From: Ceratodon purpureus
Lineage: Eukaryota; Streptophyta; Bryopsida; Pseudoditrichales; Ditrichaceae
NCBI GenBank assembly: GCA_014871385.1
Contig: CM026431.1
Span: forward strand, 15,417,118 to 15,481,117
Length of the DNA stretch: 64,000 nucleotides
Direction: 5' to 3'
How positions within the stretch are numbered: the stretch's first letter is position 1; each line of letters begins with the position of its first letter. The position numbers were made by a program, and so were the translations under genes. The notes beneath the pieces were generated by a model. The model was not told where the DNA came from, ran no database searches, and saw only the letters and a program-made list of their open reading frames with translations. Shown here piece after piece: positions 43,814-58,400 of this stretch.

Positions 43814-46800
43814 ATGTGGATGGTTAGAGGGGTCCGAGGGGTATTAGGGGTTGGAGGTGGAGATGAGAAGGCGAAGGGGAAGAAATTGTTATCCGAGTCG
43901 GAAGGCTCTCCTTCCGATTCAGAGTCTGGTGACTCTGATTCTTCGTGGCACTCAGCTGAACCGGGAGCGGATGAGCTTGAGAGCTTCTACGGCCCAACGT
44001 CTGGCAGCGACAGCGATGTTTCGACGACCTTCGATAGCTTGCCTGACTATTCGGCATTGAGGGGTATGCCTGCAAACTACTACGGAGCAAATGAGAGCGA
44101 CAGCGCTGCGTCAACTAGCTCCCGGTACTCGCGAGGAAATTCGAGGGTTAAGGGTTCTCGGAAACGTAGCTCGGTCCGCAGTGGTGGCTATTCCATTCCC
44201 AAAATTCGAGAGGAATCCCTGGAGACGATTATCCCCCGTCCTCGAGAGCTCAGGTTGGATGACGAGCCTATCATTCAAGAAGATCGATCGCAAAGCTCGA
44301 GAAGCTCAGGACGAGGTAGTGGCTCTTCTACCGACACTATCTTGGTTCATTGTGATGTTGATTTCTAGTCCTTTAGATAGAACAGCAGTATTGTGTTCCC
44401 TCACAGGGCTTTTAGAAAAAAATTCTTTACTCAATTCATACTTTCGGTTTCCTGAAATTTGGAAGTTGAGTCTAGCCCTAATTTCTGGCATGGATATGGT
44501 GTCTTTCCTGACCATGAGAGTGAGTTTTGCGTGTCAGCAATGCATCTAGTGAATGAAACTGTTTCAATCCATTGAGCAATCAAGATGGAGGTGTAATGTT
44601 ATGCACGTGCTTGAACTTGTGAATGCAGTTAGGCCAGAAAGGCTTCGAGGGGGCTATGAGTTACCGAGAGCAGAGCGCGATGAATCGCCTTCCTCCGGGA
44701 TTCGAGACCTTAAATGGGTTCAGCTCCAGAAGCTTCAGCGTTTGCAGAGAGACAAACAGTGGGGCGACTCATTTCCAAATAAGGTAGAGAAGAAATTCTC
44801 TTGGCCTTGGAAGACGTTGACGGAGGAGCAGATTGCTTTGGGGAAGCTCGACTTCAACAAATTCATTGTGGCGCTAAGTTGCTGTGACGAGTATGTGTTA
44901 ATGATTCATTTCTTAATTGTTTCTTTTTCTTCCTTTTCAAAGGTTTTCGTTCATGTGAGTATCCCTTGTTGAATTCCAAGTTGTCATATCAGATGATCTG
45001 ATCTTGCATCGCGTTGATTTTTCAGATGGAAACTACAACCCGAAGTTGATCTTACCTTAGATCATATAAATATTCTCCATCAGTTACCCTTGGAAGAGAT
45101 TCCAGGCTATGTAAACCACGAGATAGCAGTAAGCAAGGGCGTTCAGAATACCCATGTCAAGGTTGCTTACTAATCCCAGATGGTGCCTCTTGTTAAAAGA
45201 AGATTGAAATTACTATTTATCTTACTGACAGCTTGTTGGCTTACTTGTGAATATTTGACCACTCACCACTTCTCAATGTTCTGGAATGTGCAGAAGGCAT
45301 GGTTGAAAAAGGATCTACCGGTTTCATACGAGTGTCACGTTGACAGAACTGGTTCTTGTATCATCAAGGTACTATCCTCTTGATTCGTTTTGTAGGTGGT
45401 GTAAATGGAGCTACAAATCTGGACAAAATACTTGTTTTTCTTCTGTACTAATTTATTTTGCCTGATCTTTGAATGTGCTAATAGTGTCGTATTCGAACCG
45501 ACAGATTGTGAAGCCGAAACCAACGAGCACTTTGTTGCACCGTGAGTTTGGAGCAGACAGAGTCATGCCAGTCTTCATAAACGAAATTCCAGATGATGCG
45601 CCGACATTCGCTCAAAACGGTATTATTGTTGGTCTCCGGCGCTACCGGTTCTGGAGTAAGTTAACGACTTTCAACTAGAGTGCTAGATGATACACAGAGA
45701 CATCTTCTTCTATCATGATGTGCAATATCTGAGTAGTAGATGGATTCGTGACTTTCAGTCTGTAGCGGTGTGTTCATATTTAGCTTGTGTAGAAGTGGTG
45801 AAGTGGTACGGAGAATTGATGGGGTTTTAATTACCTCGTAATGCAGTATTGGCCGTGATTATGGACTTACCTTAGTGTTTCTGATGTTCCAGCTTATAAG
45901 AATTCTGGAAAGGAGGAATTTCAAAATAGGAACGAGGCAAAAGGTAAGTCTCTTGTTCTAATTTCTGACCGTGCTGTGACATGGGTAGTAGTGAAGATAC
46001 ATGATATATTTTCCGATGAGCACATACATCTTTGAATGCTGGGGTGCTCTTAAAGTCATTCTCCGAATTTCTTACGAAAGAGTGTGCGACATGCGCTCTG
46101 TAAGTATTTTCGTTTCGTGGTGTTTTTTTCTTTTCTTATTTTCCTCGAAGCTTGCAAGAAGCTTTCTTTGCTCAAGTTAGATTATATGGGATATAAATCT
46201 CTACTGACAGGATTACTATTTGGGCATTCATTTTTCAGATGTGGATTATCAAAGAGCGATCAAGTGCTTCTACATCTGTACTGAATCACTGGCAGATGTG
46301 GATCTTGAAGATAGCAATTTCAAATATTTCGTGAATATACAAGCGGCAAGAAGCAGTATCATGCATATCCACACCGTGACGGTTATGGCCAAGTATGCTT
46401 CCAGGTTAGTTGATTCTAGCATTGAACAATCAATTGGATGCAATCCTAGAGAATTTTGTTTGCCGAATTTCTTCTTGTTATACATTTTGATTTAAAGTTT
46501 ATCTCATAGCGCTACCCCTTTTGCAACAGATTGCAATTGCCCTTGTCAAAATCCATAAGTGCTGACATCGATTTCACAGCAATGGACGAGATCAAGGAGA
46601 TCGATGACAAACTTTGCAAGGTTTATAAATTTCCTATTTCCTTTTAGTCCGTCTTTGTGTGTGTAGTCGTGGATCATTTATTTATGTTCAGCAGTGATAT
46701 TCTCTTTGTCCTGTCTACCTTTTCTTGTGCTTACTGAGTGATTGGTTTGTGTTGCTTTACAAGTGCAGATTTTAGGCGACTCAGGGGAAAGGATGTCTCA

Positions 46801-49800
46801 CACCGATGGAACAGGGGAAATTTCACCTGGAGTGGCGAAGATGCTACCCGCTTCTGTGTACAAAGGGAAAGTGGACGACAAAGAGGTGCTCTTCTTGACG
46901 TTTTTGTATTTATGATGTCGAATGTGAGCTTATCATGGGTTATCATGGTCTGTGGTTTGTGTTGAAGTCTGTGATGATAAATCCTTAGGCTTGTTTCTCA
47001 AACATTCGCAGTGGCCGCCTAAAGCTTTCGCCCTGCCGGGCTTGAGAGCTGATGCAGCTTCCAAACCTTCCTTGGATATCTAAGGCGTGGTAGTTTTCTT
47101 GGCAATTGATCTCGAAAGAGCCAAGCCAGAAACACTGATCCTTCATATCAAGGGTTCTGTTCGGGTATGTCGTCAGGGTTTAGGGTTTTAGCATTCCCAG
47201 TCTGTACAATGCTGTTGCACTTTGCGCAGTTGTTGAAGGGTGGATATGCTAGAGTTTAGGGCGACTGGGCAGTTGGGCAGGCCTTTTATGTTTGTTGCCA
47301 ACAATCATTCTCCCTAGATTTCTTTCAGGGTCCATAGCTTTGGGTGTTTTGAGCTGTGATGATAGAAATTACCAGTATAAAGCCAGTTCTGCTTCTGAGA
47401 TCTGTGAATGATAAACTGGTCAACGCCTGAGCTCTCATTAAACCTGGACATGTGTAGTTAGTTTAGAGTGGCGGTGCTTGTCGGAGTCGGTGATGATAGA
47501 ACTCTAGGCTTGTTTCTCAAACATTCGCAGCTTGGTTTATCAGTAAGTTTTTAAAGAGCTGCAACATGTAATTCAGCAGAATGCTAGTAACATTATTGAC
47601 TAAATTGATATCGTGGTACTTCTTTCTTTACAGGGCTATCCAACACTGGTGCAGATTCGCATGTTTTGGGAAGGCATGGCAATGAAAGGAACCTTCCTAG
47701 TGAATCATAAGGTGTCCAGTTTTCACATTGGATTGAATTGTCAACATGTCTATTCGTATGTCTAGCCTGGTTATCGATGTTGGTTTTTTCACAGGAGATG
47801 TTTTAGTGTTTAAATTAGGGCAACTGCAATATTTCTTCCATGTTTTCGGTTAATGTATCATCCTGGGACTCAAATTGCTTACATTACATTGTTTCCTCCC
47901 TTAGAAGTGCCTCCTTAATACAGATCAGTTTTCATATGTGGGTTATTGACCATTCTATCTCAATTGTTGCAGCTGGATAAATTACGGATTCATTATCGAC
48001 CTTCAATGGTCAAGGTAAAGCGCAGCAGCGATATCAGAGGCTTTCAATCTATCAACTCTTTGGAGGTGCTAAATTCATGGTTAGTCTTCGAATCTTCTCT
48101 TAATGCACTGCTTTTATTTTCAAAGGGCGATTCCATCATGCTCAGTGAACAGGATTTACGTATCTATAGTATGATCTATTTGGTTTATGGTAATAGCCAT
48201 GCGAACGTTGCATATGCACTATTTTGTCTCAATTCTCCAAGATCTTTGGTCACCAATTTCTCGTTGGTGTGGGATTCTGCTAGGACAGTCGGGAAGCGAG
48301 GGAAGGAGCAAACCTGTGTTTGGATTTGATCGTCCTTCTGACTCTAAACAAAGTGAAGCCTGATTTCTTTCTGCAACTTCTGAGTACAGCTTTGGCGAAC
48401 ATTCAGAGCTTATTCACCAACCGGAACGCTGCCTTCAAGGGTACAGTGCGCTGTTTTCTTCCTCAAAGAGATATGATGAAATTCTGGGCCTCCAGTACTC
48501 GTTATCTATAACCATGGTGTGTTGCCCTTCTGAGCTTCCTTTGTTATGCAGAATTAAGAGGCAGCACTGCTGAATCTGGGCTCCGTGACCAGACTTTGAG
48601 GATGCTGATTGCGGGCATCCCGTTGAATCACATTCACCTTCAGAAGAACCTGAAATCAGTTGCCATCGACAAGCTCAAGAATCTTCGGCGAGGATGTGTA
48701 CCGCTTCCAAATAGCCGTTACCTGATGGGCACTTCTGACCCAACCGAGGAAAGAGTCTTGAAGCGGAATCAGGTGGCGATTGCCATGTGCGTACGTGTGA
48801 CTCCATCCAAAATCAGTTTTCTTGTATTTTAGCACATTGAAACGGTTGCTACTGCTATTATGTCTTATTGCATTTAGATGGGGATTGATAAGTTGAACTA
48901 TGCAGGGGCAATGGGAGGATCTGTGGCAAAGTTTTGGTGTACAAACCCCCTGGGAAGCACTGGGGTGACGTCCATTTGTTCGACGCCGTGTGGGACGAGA
49001 GATTGGATCCTTATGTGGGACCAAGCAAATACACCATCTTTTTCTCCACTAATGGTGACCGACCCATCGTCGATGAAATTGCCAACAGCGATCTAGATGG
49101 TGACCAATACTGGGTTTGCAATAACACAGAGGTACGTGAACATACGTGCAATGATTCCTTGGAAACTTAGGTTCGATCAGGTTGAACTCCTGTATTGTTC
49201 GAAATGTTGCTTGAAGTTCAAAAGTTGTAGTACAAATGCTAAATCCACATATTGAATGAGATATGACAATTGAAACTGATGATTGAGAATTTATACATAT
49301 CTTCGTGTTCAAGCTCAACACGAGCTGCTCTATGTAATAGTTCTGAAGGGTCTTCCGTGCTCTTAGTAACCAAGTATCTAATTCAAAGTTCAATATCTGT
49401 CCAGCTGATTTCCCAGTTCAAGCCCAACACTCCTTGGGCAAGACCACCGTATGCGGGGATAAACCGAATTGCAAGACCCACTCTCCAAATGTCACCTAAC
49501 GAGCTTGAGGTTGCTCTTTTCAACAAATTCTTGAAGGCTCGTTTTGCGAATGGGTATGGATTTCCGACCCGATTCTGAAATTGTGCTGCAAGTGGCAAAA
49601 TCAGTGTCTGTTCTTGTTCTTATGGGATCATTTGTGCTACGATGGTCGTCTCCAATATGTAGTGGAACAGCATTAAAATTCCTCTCAGTAGGAACACCGA
49701 GTTTGGCTTGAAGATTCACTGTAGTATGCTCTATGTTTGTTTCAGGAACTCGCCGCCCACAATGCCCTTTGCAGCTGTCTGCTGGCTGGCTCACATGGAC

Positions 49801-50871
49801 AAGTATCTTGAACTCAGAGATGCAGAGCAATCTTCTCCTGAGCTGGGCGTCGTGAAAAAAAAAATTGACGAATTAATTGAGATATTCTACAGAGCCTTGG
49901 ATGCTGACAAATCAGGAGAAGAGGTAAGTTATTCTAGGACCTTCTAATGAACTATTGATCCATTCTCATGTACTCTGCATGACCTTTCTGTGCATTAAAA
50001 TGTAGCCAAGTTTCTGATGAAGTAAAAATCTCCAAATTCACAGACAAAACAACCTGTGCGCAGGTTGAGTTGCCTCGGAGGTTGAAGCCGGACAAGTATC
50101 CCCATTTCATGGAGAAGGAAAACGTCAAGCGGGAGACATATACCTCAACAACCATCCTCGGCCAACTGCACGACATGGCTCACAACGTAGACGCTGGGGA
50201 TTTTTGTCACCCAATTGAGGGTATCCCATTCCAAACCTTCATCACTGTCACCAGCTTAATCTGCATTCCCTTCCTGATGCACACTTCACCTTTGTCAATC
50301 GATTGTCGACATTCCCTTGAACCAAACCTCATTCAAGTCAGTAAATCGTAAACATTGCTTGCAGATATTATAAACCGTGATCCGAACTTCGAGTTTGAGG
50401 GATTTGAGAATCACAAAGACCACTGGAGAGCTTTGTTCGAGGAGTACAACCAAGAGATGAGTGAAAAAACGCCGCTCACTGGAGACGACGAAACTGGTGC
50501 ACAGAAGAGAGATCGTATTGTAGCGAAATACCAAGAGGTGGGATGTTTTCCTTGTCCATGAACTCATGTTCCTGTCTTTTGCATCGTTCAAAACATGAGA
50601 TGCGAAGACGTTGATGGCTTTCTCTTTGGTGCAGATTCTCAAAGGGACAGACAAGCCATTGCACCAGATTTGGGAGGAAGCGTCCGCTCTCTACTACGTC
50701 AACTACGAGCGGTCCTATCATCGGTACTTCTCAGGACGAACGAAGGATGCGTCGATGTATGGTGCGTTTGCCATCGCGGGGAACTACTTGTGTGAGATCT
50801 ACGCAAGGAAGGAAGGGGTTGATCCTCTTGTGTACGCTAACTCTGTGAGGGTAGAGTTGTCTCATGGCTGA
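43814..50871 (+). CDS. RDR: RNA-dependent RNA polymerase, RDR-gamma (RDR3/4/5) type, copy A
   Basis: Nineteen phase-compatible exons (1,080 aa): 43814-44315, 44629-44890, 45026-45161, 45294-45368, 45505-45655, 45893-45943, 46239-46404, 46530-46620, 46769-46885, 47634-47711, 47973-48079, 48289-48440, 48552-48786, 48906-49131, 49405-49553, 49746-49923, 50064-50220, 50365-50537, 50635-50871. The first exon is a Ser/Asp/Glu-rich disordered head. The polymerase core includes RYRFW, HTDGTGEIS, YRPSMVKV, YLMGTSDPT, VLVYKPPGKHWGDVH, FFSTNGDRPIVDEIA and the catalytic DLDGD at residues 770-774 (bases 49090-49104). Cellular RDRs copy RNA into double strands for small-RNA silencing. The GDVHLFDA and PWARP surroundings match RDR-gamma, whose angiosperm members carry DFDGD. 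Intron 9 is long (748 bp) and internally duplicated. No disabling change is seen. Confidence 0.9.
46966..47530 (+). repeat. Direct repeat inside intron 9 of RDR copy A
   Basis: A 46-bp segment ending TCTCAAACATTCGCAG occurs at 46966-47011 and, with a few changes, at 47485-47530. Both copies end in a good acceptor-like sequence. After the first, TGGCCGCCTAAAGC reads open for 22 codons to a TAA, so an alternative terminal exon is conceivable. Confidence 0.7.
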
Positions 50872-52439
50872 TGACTTCGAATGTGTCGCCATCTGAACAC
50901 TGTCAATTTTGTGTAAATATTCATGCGCATTCTTCTTGCAGCTATGTCCTGTCCTGCCGATGGCTCTGTGCTGGAGACGATGTAGTTGCAATCTGAACGT
51001 GTGATACCTCTGCTTCCGAACAAACCTCTGCATCTCAGAAAACTAAAGTATGCGCTGTCTGCATTGTCGAAACAATTGCTGTATCTGATGTATGCATTGT
51101 GAAGTTCGTGCTGTCTCACGAAGCAGCGAGCATGCTCACGTCGCACCGGGCATTCAGTTCTTGTTGAAACCTTCCTAGTACTTGTACATCGAATCTTTAG
51201 AGCTCAGTGGTTAACGCCTTGAATTCTCCACCGAGCTCTGCAAACACTGCAGATGATCGCAAATTTCTGTGAATTCCCTGGCAATTTATCAACGGAGATC
51301 GGAACTGGCAGAAAATGTTAGAATCTTATCTAGTTTCAGTCGCAGAATGACGAGTGCATGGAGCTCATCTACTCTTCGCCACGATCTTGAGAAATGCGTA
51401 GTCAGGTGCTCACTGGCGTTTGTGAGTTGTACTGTACGTGAAGGGAGCTTGTTGGTGAAGCCAAGCACTGCAAGCCAGAAGTTCCTCAGAGCTTCTGACC
51501 TCGTGATTGATGCAACGGGCTCGTGATGAGGACGGAGAAACAGTAACGCAATGCAGAAACGTGCGGAAAAGGAACTCGCGGAAGCAGAGCGCCGTTGGAT
51601 TTGCGCGCTTCTGGCGGACGACTATGGAGCGGGCGCATCGAGCTCCGATACGACAGAAGCGAGCGCTGTTTTTAGAGTAGAATATGTGAAGAGAATGACA
51701 GAAATGTCGGCATTGGTGCTTCCAGGAATCATTTCTCGATTAGAGATTGTCCTCTAGAGCTTCAGAGTTAAGTTTCTTCATGTGCATGCGCTCTCTCGTG
51801 GCGACTCTGGCGTTGCGAAATGCCTCTTAACCTGGAGGATATAGATAGAGGGAAGAATCAGACGTTCTGATATGTTTGATGGCTATGGAGGTTACGGCTG
51901 CGAGAGAGGTTAGCGTAACGGCGTTGCTGTAGCGCAGGCAATCAAATTGCGACTAGCTTGTGGACCTCTCGAGGAAACGAGGAAACCTCCACAGAACTCT
52001 GATTCTCTCCGCGAACTCTAAATTGCAACTCGCAAATTCACAGGACGGCCACTTCGTTTTCTCCTTCGCAGCTCAATTTGCGCCGCAAACATCCACGTTA
52101 GTTGCTTTAGATGTTTTCTTGCGAGGTTGTAACGAGAGAGTTTAACTTAATGCTGCCACAGCATAGCCGCAAAATTGTCGCCGATAGCCGAGAAGGATAA
52201 AAGAACTGGTGACTCTGGAGTGTATTTTCGAGTTCCATTTGTTGTTTCGAAGTGGAGGAGAATCGCAGTTCTATCAGCTTGATCGCCATGGAGGTCTTAA
52301 CTTATCGGTGCTGCTTTAGCGGTGTGGTAAATTGAACTTAGGAGGGAAGCAGTGGTGGCCGTGTAGATTGCGAGCAGTTGTAGGTTTTCGTGTCGGCGGT
52401 CGGCGCTGTTGAGGAGTTTTGGTTAAGGTTGTGGTTACA
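50872..52439. other. Spacer between the tandem RDR genes
   Basis: It holds the 3' region of copy A and the promoter and leader of copy B. A 68-aa ORF at 51551-51757 (MQKRAEKELAEAERRW start) resembles nothing known and is probably fortuitous or a leader ORF. Confidence 0.45.
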
Positions 52440-55400
52440 ATGAGGAGAGCGGGGCAGTTAGTGTACTCTGCTTTGTTCGGGCGAGCTGGAACCGAGGAAC
52501 CGGTGCCGACTGAGTCGACCACTTCGTCATCGCATTCTTATTCTGTCTCCAGTTTAAGCTCAGGAGGTTCCCTTGAAGCGGAGGAGGTTGAGGATCACTA
52601 CGGATCGGCGGAGAGCAACAGTAGAGGCTCCTCGAGTTACTCTGACTTCGGGGCGAGCGACTCGGATGCGGATGGTCGCGGGAGACGGGCGCCTCGCGAG
52701 GGCGAAGGCTCCACGGGTAGCGCGCATTCGAGAGTGGTGGCGGACGCTCGGAATTTAGCGAGTGAGCTCGGGAGTGAGACGGCGGTGATTGACGATGGCC
52801 ATAGCCCTCCGCACCACGGGCAGAGCTCGACATGGTCACGACGAGGTAGAAATTTCTCATCAAAGATTGTTCCTCCTCTTTCGCACTTCCATAGCATTTG
52901 CAGCAGGTTCGTATCCTCACGAACTGCGAATTCTGAGTCTAAGAAGGATAGAATCACAGTTGTTCAATCGCAATCATATCAATTGAAATTGACTTAATGT
53001 GATGTTCACTTGTGCTCGAATGATGGTTGTGATGCAGGATTTGAAGGACGAGGAGCTTCGAGGTCGAGAGCAATCTCGTCGAAGAAGCTGCCGACACGCT
53101 CGGGGGGGCTGAAGGAGGTGCAGTTGGAGAAACTCCAGAGGCTGGAGGCGCTGGACAGGGCGTGGGACGAGTTGTATCCAAACGAGAGGGAGGAACAGTT
53201 CGAATGGCCGTGGGAAGCCCTAACGGAGCAGCAGGTTGCTCTGGGAAAGTTGGACTTTCGCAAGTTCATCGTTCTGCTGAGTGGCTTGAGCAAGTGAGTT
53301 CTAACTTGTCTGTAACTTGTTCAGTAGTTTGATTAACCCTTTTTTAATAAGGTTCAGATTGTCTTGTCATTTGAAAACATTTTTTCTTCGTGATCTTGAA
53401 GATGAGGTCCTTGATGTGCAACAGAACTGGTCTTGAGCCCGAAAATGCATTATCATTGGAGCAAATAAATACTCTTCAACAGGTGCCCTTAGAAGATGTT
53501 CCTGAATACATTGCCAGAGAAGTTGCAATACGTCATAAGATTCCAGATGAGTTCTTCTCCGATGTCAAAGACATCAAGGTGAAATTTCTAGACTGATGCA
53601 TTTTAATGACTAGTAAGCTTGCGTTTTTGAGTTTGTTCTAGAACTTCACTCTGTGCACGAGAGTTTTCAACAAATGATTCGGTTTTTGACAGAGAACATG
53701 GTTGGAAAAGGATGGGCCTGTGTCATTCGAATGCCACGTTGACAACAACGATGTCTGCAGATTTAAGGTAATTCCCTATTTGGTGCTTTGCAAATGCTTT
53801 AGATTGAGTATTAGTCATGACACATTGCTCTCAGTACAAGTATGGAGGAAGCTCGTTTGAAATGAAAGTTTTGAACTCGATTGCAACACTAGACTTTGAA
53901 GCAGAGGATTTGAGAAGAATTTGGAGTTAATGCTTGTTGACTTTGGAGTCAATCCCAGCTTGTGCATCTTCTACCACCGAGCTACTGCCATTAATGTTTT
54001 TGGAACATCAATGCAACCCAGATTGTAGAACAGCGGCCTACCAGCACGGTGCTGCACCGGACGTTTGGAGGAGATAGAGTGATGCTCGTTTTTTTTAACA
54101 TTCGACCGCGAAATGTGAAACGATTTCAGAAGGGTATCGTGGTTGGCCTTCGTCGGTACAGACTCTGGAGTAAGTGGTGTTAAACACCTTTCTTCTTAGG
54201 CAATATACCTCTATTCAAGCTAATAGAATTGCCCCTTTTCAATGACATTGTATCATGATTTCTCCGTATAGGTTTTTCTTTTTTCTTTTTTGCATTTTTT
54301 GGCTTATTGATATAATTCCGTCAGTCCCTTTAGCTTGTAATGACTGGTTAGGATAATACTTCCTTATAATTGTATTTCGATTGAGTTGTTTTCATTTGTG
54401 TTAGCTTTCAAGGACACTGGAAAGGATGAGTTCAAGGACAGAGGCGAACCAACAGGTAATCTTTATTTTTCTTTTTCTGATTTCCTCCACATGTTCTGTC
54501 CCTTTTTTCGTTTTATTATATTTTAATGAAGCTGAGTCAGTTTTAGGTTGATACCCCTTTGAAACTCTTCTTCAAATTGTGTCTGCGCAGAAGAGGAGTA
54601 CCGGAGGGCTGTTAGAGGCTACTTTGTCTGCACTGAGTCCCTGGCAGACATTGATCTGAACGATCCAAATTTCAAATACATTACCAGGATACATGCTGCC
54701 AGATGCCACATCATGAACATACACAATGTTCCTACGATGAGCGATTACTGCAATAGGTATGTGATATAGACACTATTTCTTCTGAATGTATTGTGCGCAT
54801 ATTCTGATGCCTGCACCAACACCCGCAAATTGAGATGAATATTTTTGTTTATGAAGAACAATATATTCAGAACAAAGCCCTTTTAATTAATGTTTTTCCG
54901 GGCTGAATTGATGAAGTTTACTTTGAGCGGGCCACTGATCTATACTGTACTTCAAACAGGCTTCAATTGGCTTTGTCACTATCCACTCCAGTGGCGCTTA
55001 CTATCCCTGAACTTGAATTTGTGCCGATTGATGACTTGGTTTCAGAGGTATGTTTATCTGGTGCATGCTTTATTGTCACTGATTGGATTCTACCTAGATA
55101 TTTGTACTGCTTGAATTGATTTGAATCGGCAAATATCGATTCGGGTCACTTGGAATCTTTTCTAACATAGAACATGTGTTGCCTTGTGCAGACCTTTGAT
55201 AATATCAAAAACAAACCATTGTCTTTCACAGATGGTGCAGGAGAAATGTCGCTTGCTGTTGCAAAGCTACTAGGTAGCAACCATGTGGTGCGAGGTCGGA
55301 AAACAGTTAACAAAGAGGTGCCTTTCTTTTGTTTGGGATAATGCGTGCTTTTTATTTCATTAAGAGTGCACAAATCGCGTAGAGTTCTATGCGCAATGAA

Positions 55401-58400
55401 GACTTAGAGCTACGATCTCCAGTGTTTCTCTAGAATCTACTTACAGAATTCAGGAACTTGTTCTGGATTGGTTTGTTTTGAGATCTGGATATGCAAATTG
55501 TAGTGTGACAATCTCTTTTTTGATTTCGTTGGGACAGGAATATCCTAGTCTCATACAGCACCGCACTTACAAATCGGGGATGGCACTCAAAGGAACATAT
55601 CAAGTTAACCATCAGGTAATTCTCTTCACATGTCACTTTCCCCTACGTATATCTGTTCCTCTGGTATGTTCTTGTGAACTTTCTGTTACGTTGGTTAAAG
55701 AGTTATTCATTTGCACACCCCACTTAATTTTGAGTTTGCATAATTAAAGGATCTTTTGAGCTTGAAGGTTAGAATCCGCATTTATTTTTGAAGATTTGCA
55801 TATTAAAACGCTGCATTTATACTTTTTGGTTACTCATGGTGGAGAACCTGAGTAGGTTTTCTCAATGCTAATTCTCTTTCCATGTACTGCAGCTGGAAGG
55901 GCTCAAGATTCGGTATCGGCCTTCAATGAGGAAGGTGGACGACAAAAATCGTCTTGTCTTACCCATTATTGATGACACCTTAGAAATCTTGAATACTAGG
56001 TATATCAACCACTCTTCTAAATAGTGTAAAAGTACTTCCGAGTAGATGTTGATTGATTCACTGCTATCTTTCACAAAATGGAACTTCACTCCGAACGCCA
56101 GTAGTATCATATTTCTTGCAAGCATTTTAGCGGGGTACTTTTGCATAGCATTTTCACTCAGAAATGGATCTCAGTCTCTAGAGAGGTAAACTGTTTGTTA
56201 GGATTCACTCTCTCGTTATGCTACTCGCGGTGTATGTATGTAGTTTAAGTCATATTTGGCATCTGTGTTTGGATTGACAGCCGCAAACCAAGAGAGGCAA
56301 GTCTGTGCCAGGATTTGATTATCCTTCTCTCCTTAGGCGGTGTTCCAGCCGACTTTTTTGAGCAGCTTGTTCAGAATGCCCTTGAAAAAATCAAGAATGT
56401 CTTCACAGATTGGGATCTTGCCTATGAAGGTACCTGACGAACTTCTTTCAAAATATTAAACCTACTACGACTGCTCTATTGGCTATTACCTACCTGCTCC
56501 AAAATCAAATTAGAATATTAGGGGATTTCTTGTTCTGTTAAGTTTTCAGCAAATTGGTTTTGATGTTAAAATTGGAGCTAGACTGATGTATCATTTTACT
56601 CAAAATAACAAGTTTTTCTGGCTTGATTTACAGAGGTACAGAACAGTGATCCAGAATATGATACTTATCGTGATGAGACGTTTCGGATGCTGGAAGCAGG
56701 GTTCCCCATGAACCATCCTCATTTGCAACGGAACTTGAGGTATCATATGGCAGATAAGCTAAAAAGCCTCTCCAGAGGTTGTGTTCCCCTTAAACACAGC
56801 TTCTATCTGATGGGCACTTCAGATCCTACTCCGGAGCGAATCTTGAAGCCCAATCAAGTTGCAATAGCTATGTAAGTCTTCTCCCCTCTTGTCTAAGGTA
56901 GAGGGGTCGTCAATGCAACCAAATCTAGATCTGTGTTCTGCAACATTTGCCTTAACCTCCAAATGCCTGAGCCTATGACCATGGAAATAGACTTTGACTT
57001 TGGATGCTCTATTTTTCCACTAGAAATAATGTAAAATATGAATTTTTAATTTTTCTTAGATAGGTACACATGTAATCTACAAGCAATAATTTTTTCAAAA
57101 TTAATGATTTCATTATGTAATTATTATAAATTTTCAAATCAAAACAAACAAAGAAAATTCATATCAAATATGGATTATATCAAATAATTACGAAATATTT
57201 ACCATAGATGTATATGACAACCAAAAATCTAATACTGGTTACCGTGCTCAAAAATTATGTTTTAATCCAAAAATATGATGAAAAAACCTAAAACCGTGGA
57301 AAATCAAGAAATAGCCACGGTTATACCCCTTCATCTTATACCAGCTATAAATCACTCAATTTTTAGTATTTTTCAAAATTTTAAATTGGAATGGAAAGTA
57401 GATTTGTAAAGCTACATTTCATTAGGATACCTCAAATGCAAAAAAGATCATCTCGATAGTCAAAATTGCGTTTCAGCTGTTTGTTTTAAGGAATTTTTGA
57501 ATACACACACGGTATTGATGTTTTAGACTTTAGGGAGGCACCAAAATTCATGAAATCATCATTTTGAGGATTCATTAATGAGGTTAGATAGATCTCTACA
57601 ACTTTTCAACATGAAAAAAAAATGGATGAAAAATTGTCATTTGGATGACAGTTATGGAACTTGGAAAAATGAGATCGACCAGTTTTTGGTCGTTTAGGCG
57701 TTTAGGGGTTAAATAGATTCGGTTGCATTCAGAACCACGGTTGCAAAGGAGGTGCCTACCTTATCTTTTCAAAGATGTGGAAAAGAATCATTTCACATGC
57801 TTCAGTGTCTCTTTGAATGTAATTGGCTAACATTAGGATACGAGGTGCAGGGAAAGTGGAAAGAAGATCTGGGGGAAGGTGCTTGTGTACAAAAACCCTG
57901 GAAAGCATTGGGGGGATATCCACGTTTTTGATGCAATATGGAATAAAGAATTTGATAAGTACGTTGGTCAAGCTGGACACACTATCTTCTTTTCCACTCA
58001 AGGCGACCGGCCTATTGTGGATGAAATAGCAAAAGCTGATCTTGATGGTGACCTGTTTTGGATATGCAGTAACACCGAGGTAAGGGAGACAATTACATAG
58101 ATATTCTAGGAAGATAGAAATATATGCTTTTTCCTCTTTGACATGTTATGTAAACCTTTTCTGGCAAAATTTCTAGAGGATATATATTATCTTAAGTTCC
58201 TATTTAATGAGTTTGCTTGTGTTATGCACGCAGCTCATTTCGCAATTTACAGCTAGCAAACCATGGGAAAGACCTAGTGCAGGAAGTGGTTTGATGAAAA
58301 AAGTTCAGTTGACACCTTCAAAACTGTCACCTGAAGCACGTGAGAATATTATGTTTAACAAATTTCTGAAGGCTTGCGTCGAGTCAGCAAGGTCACCTCT

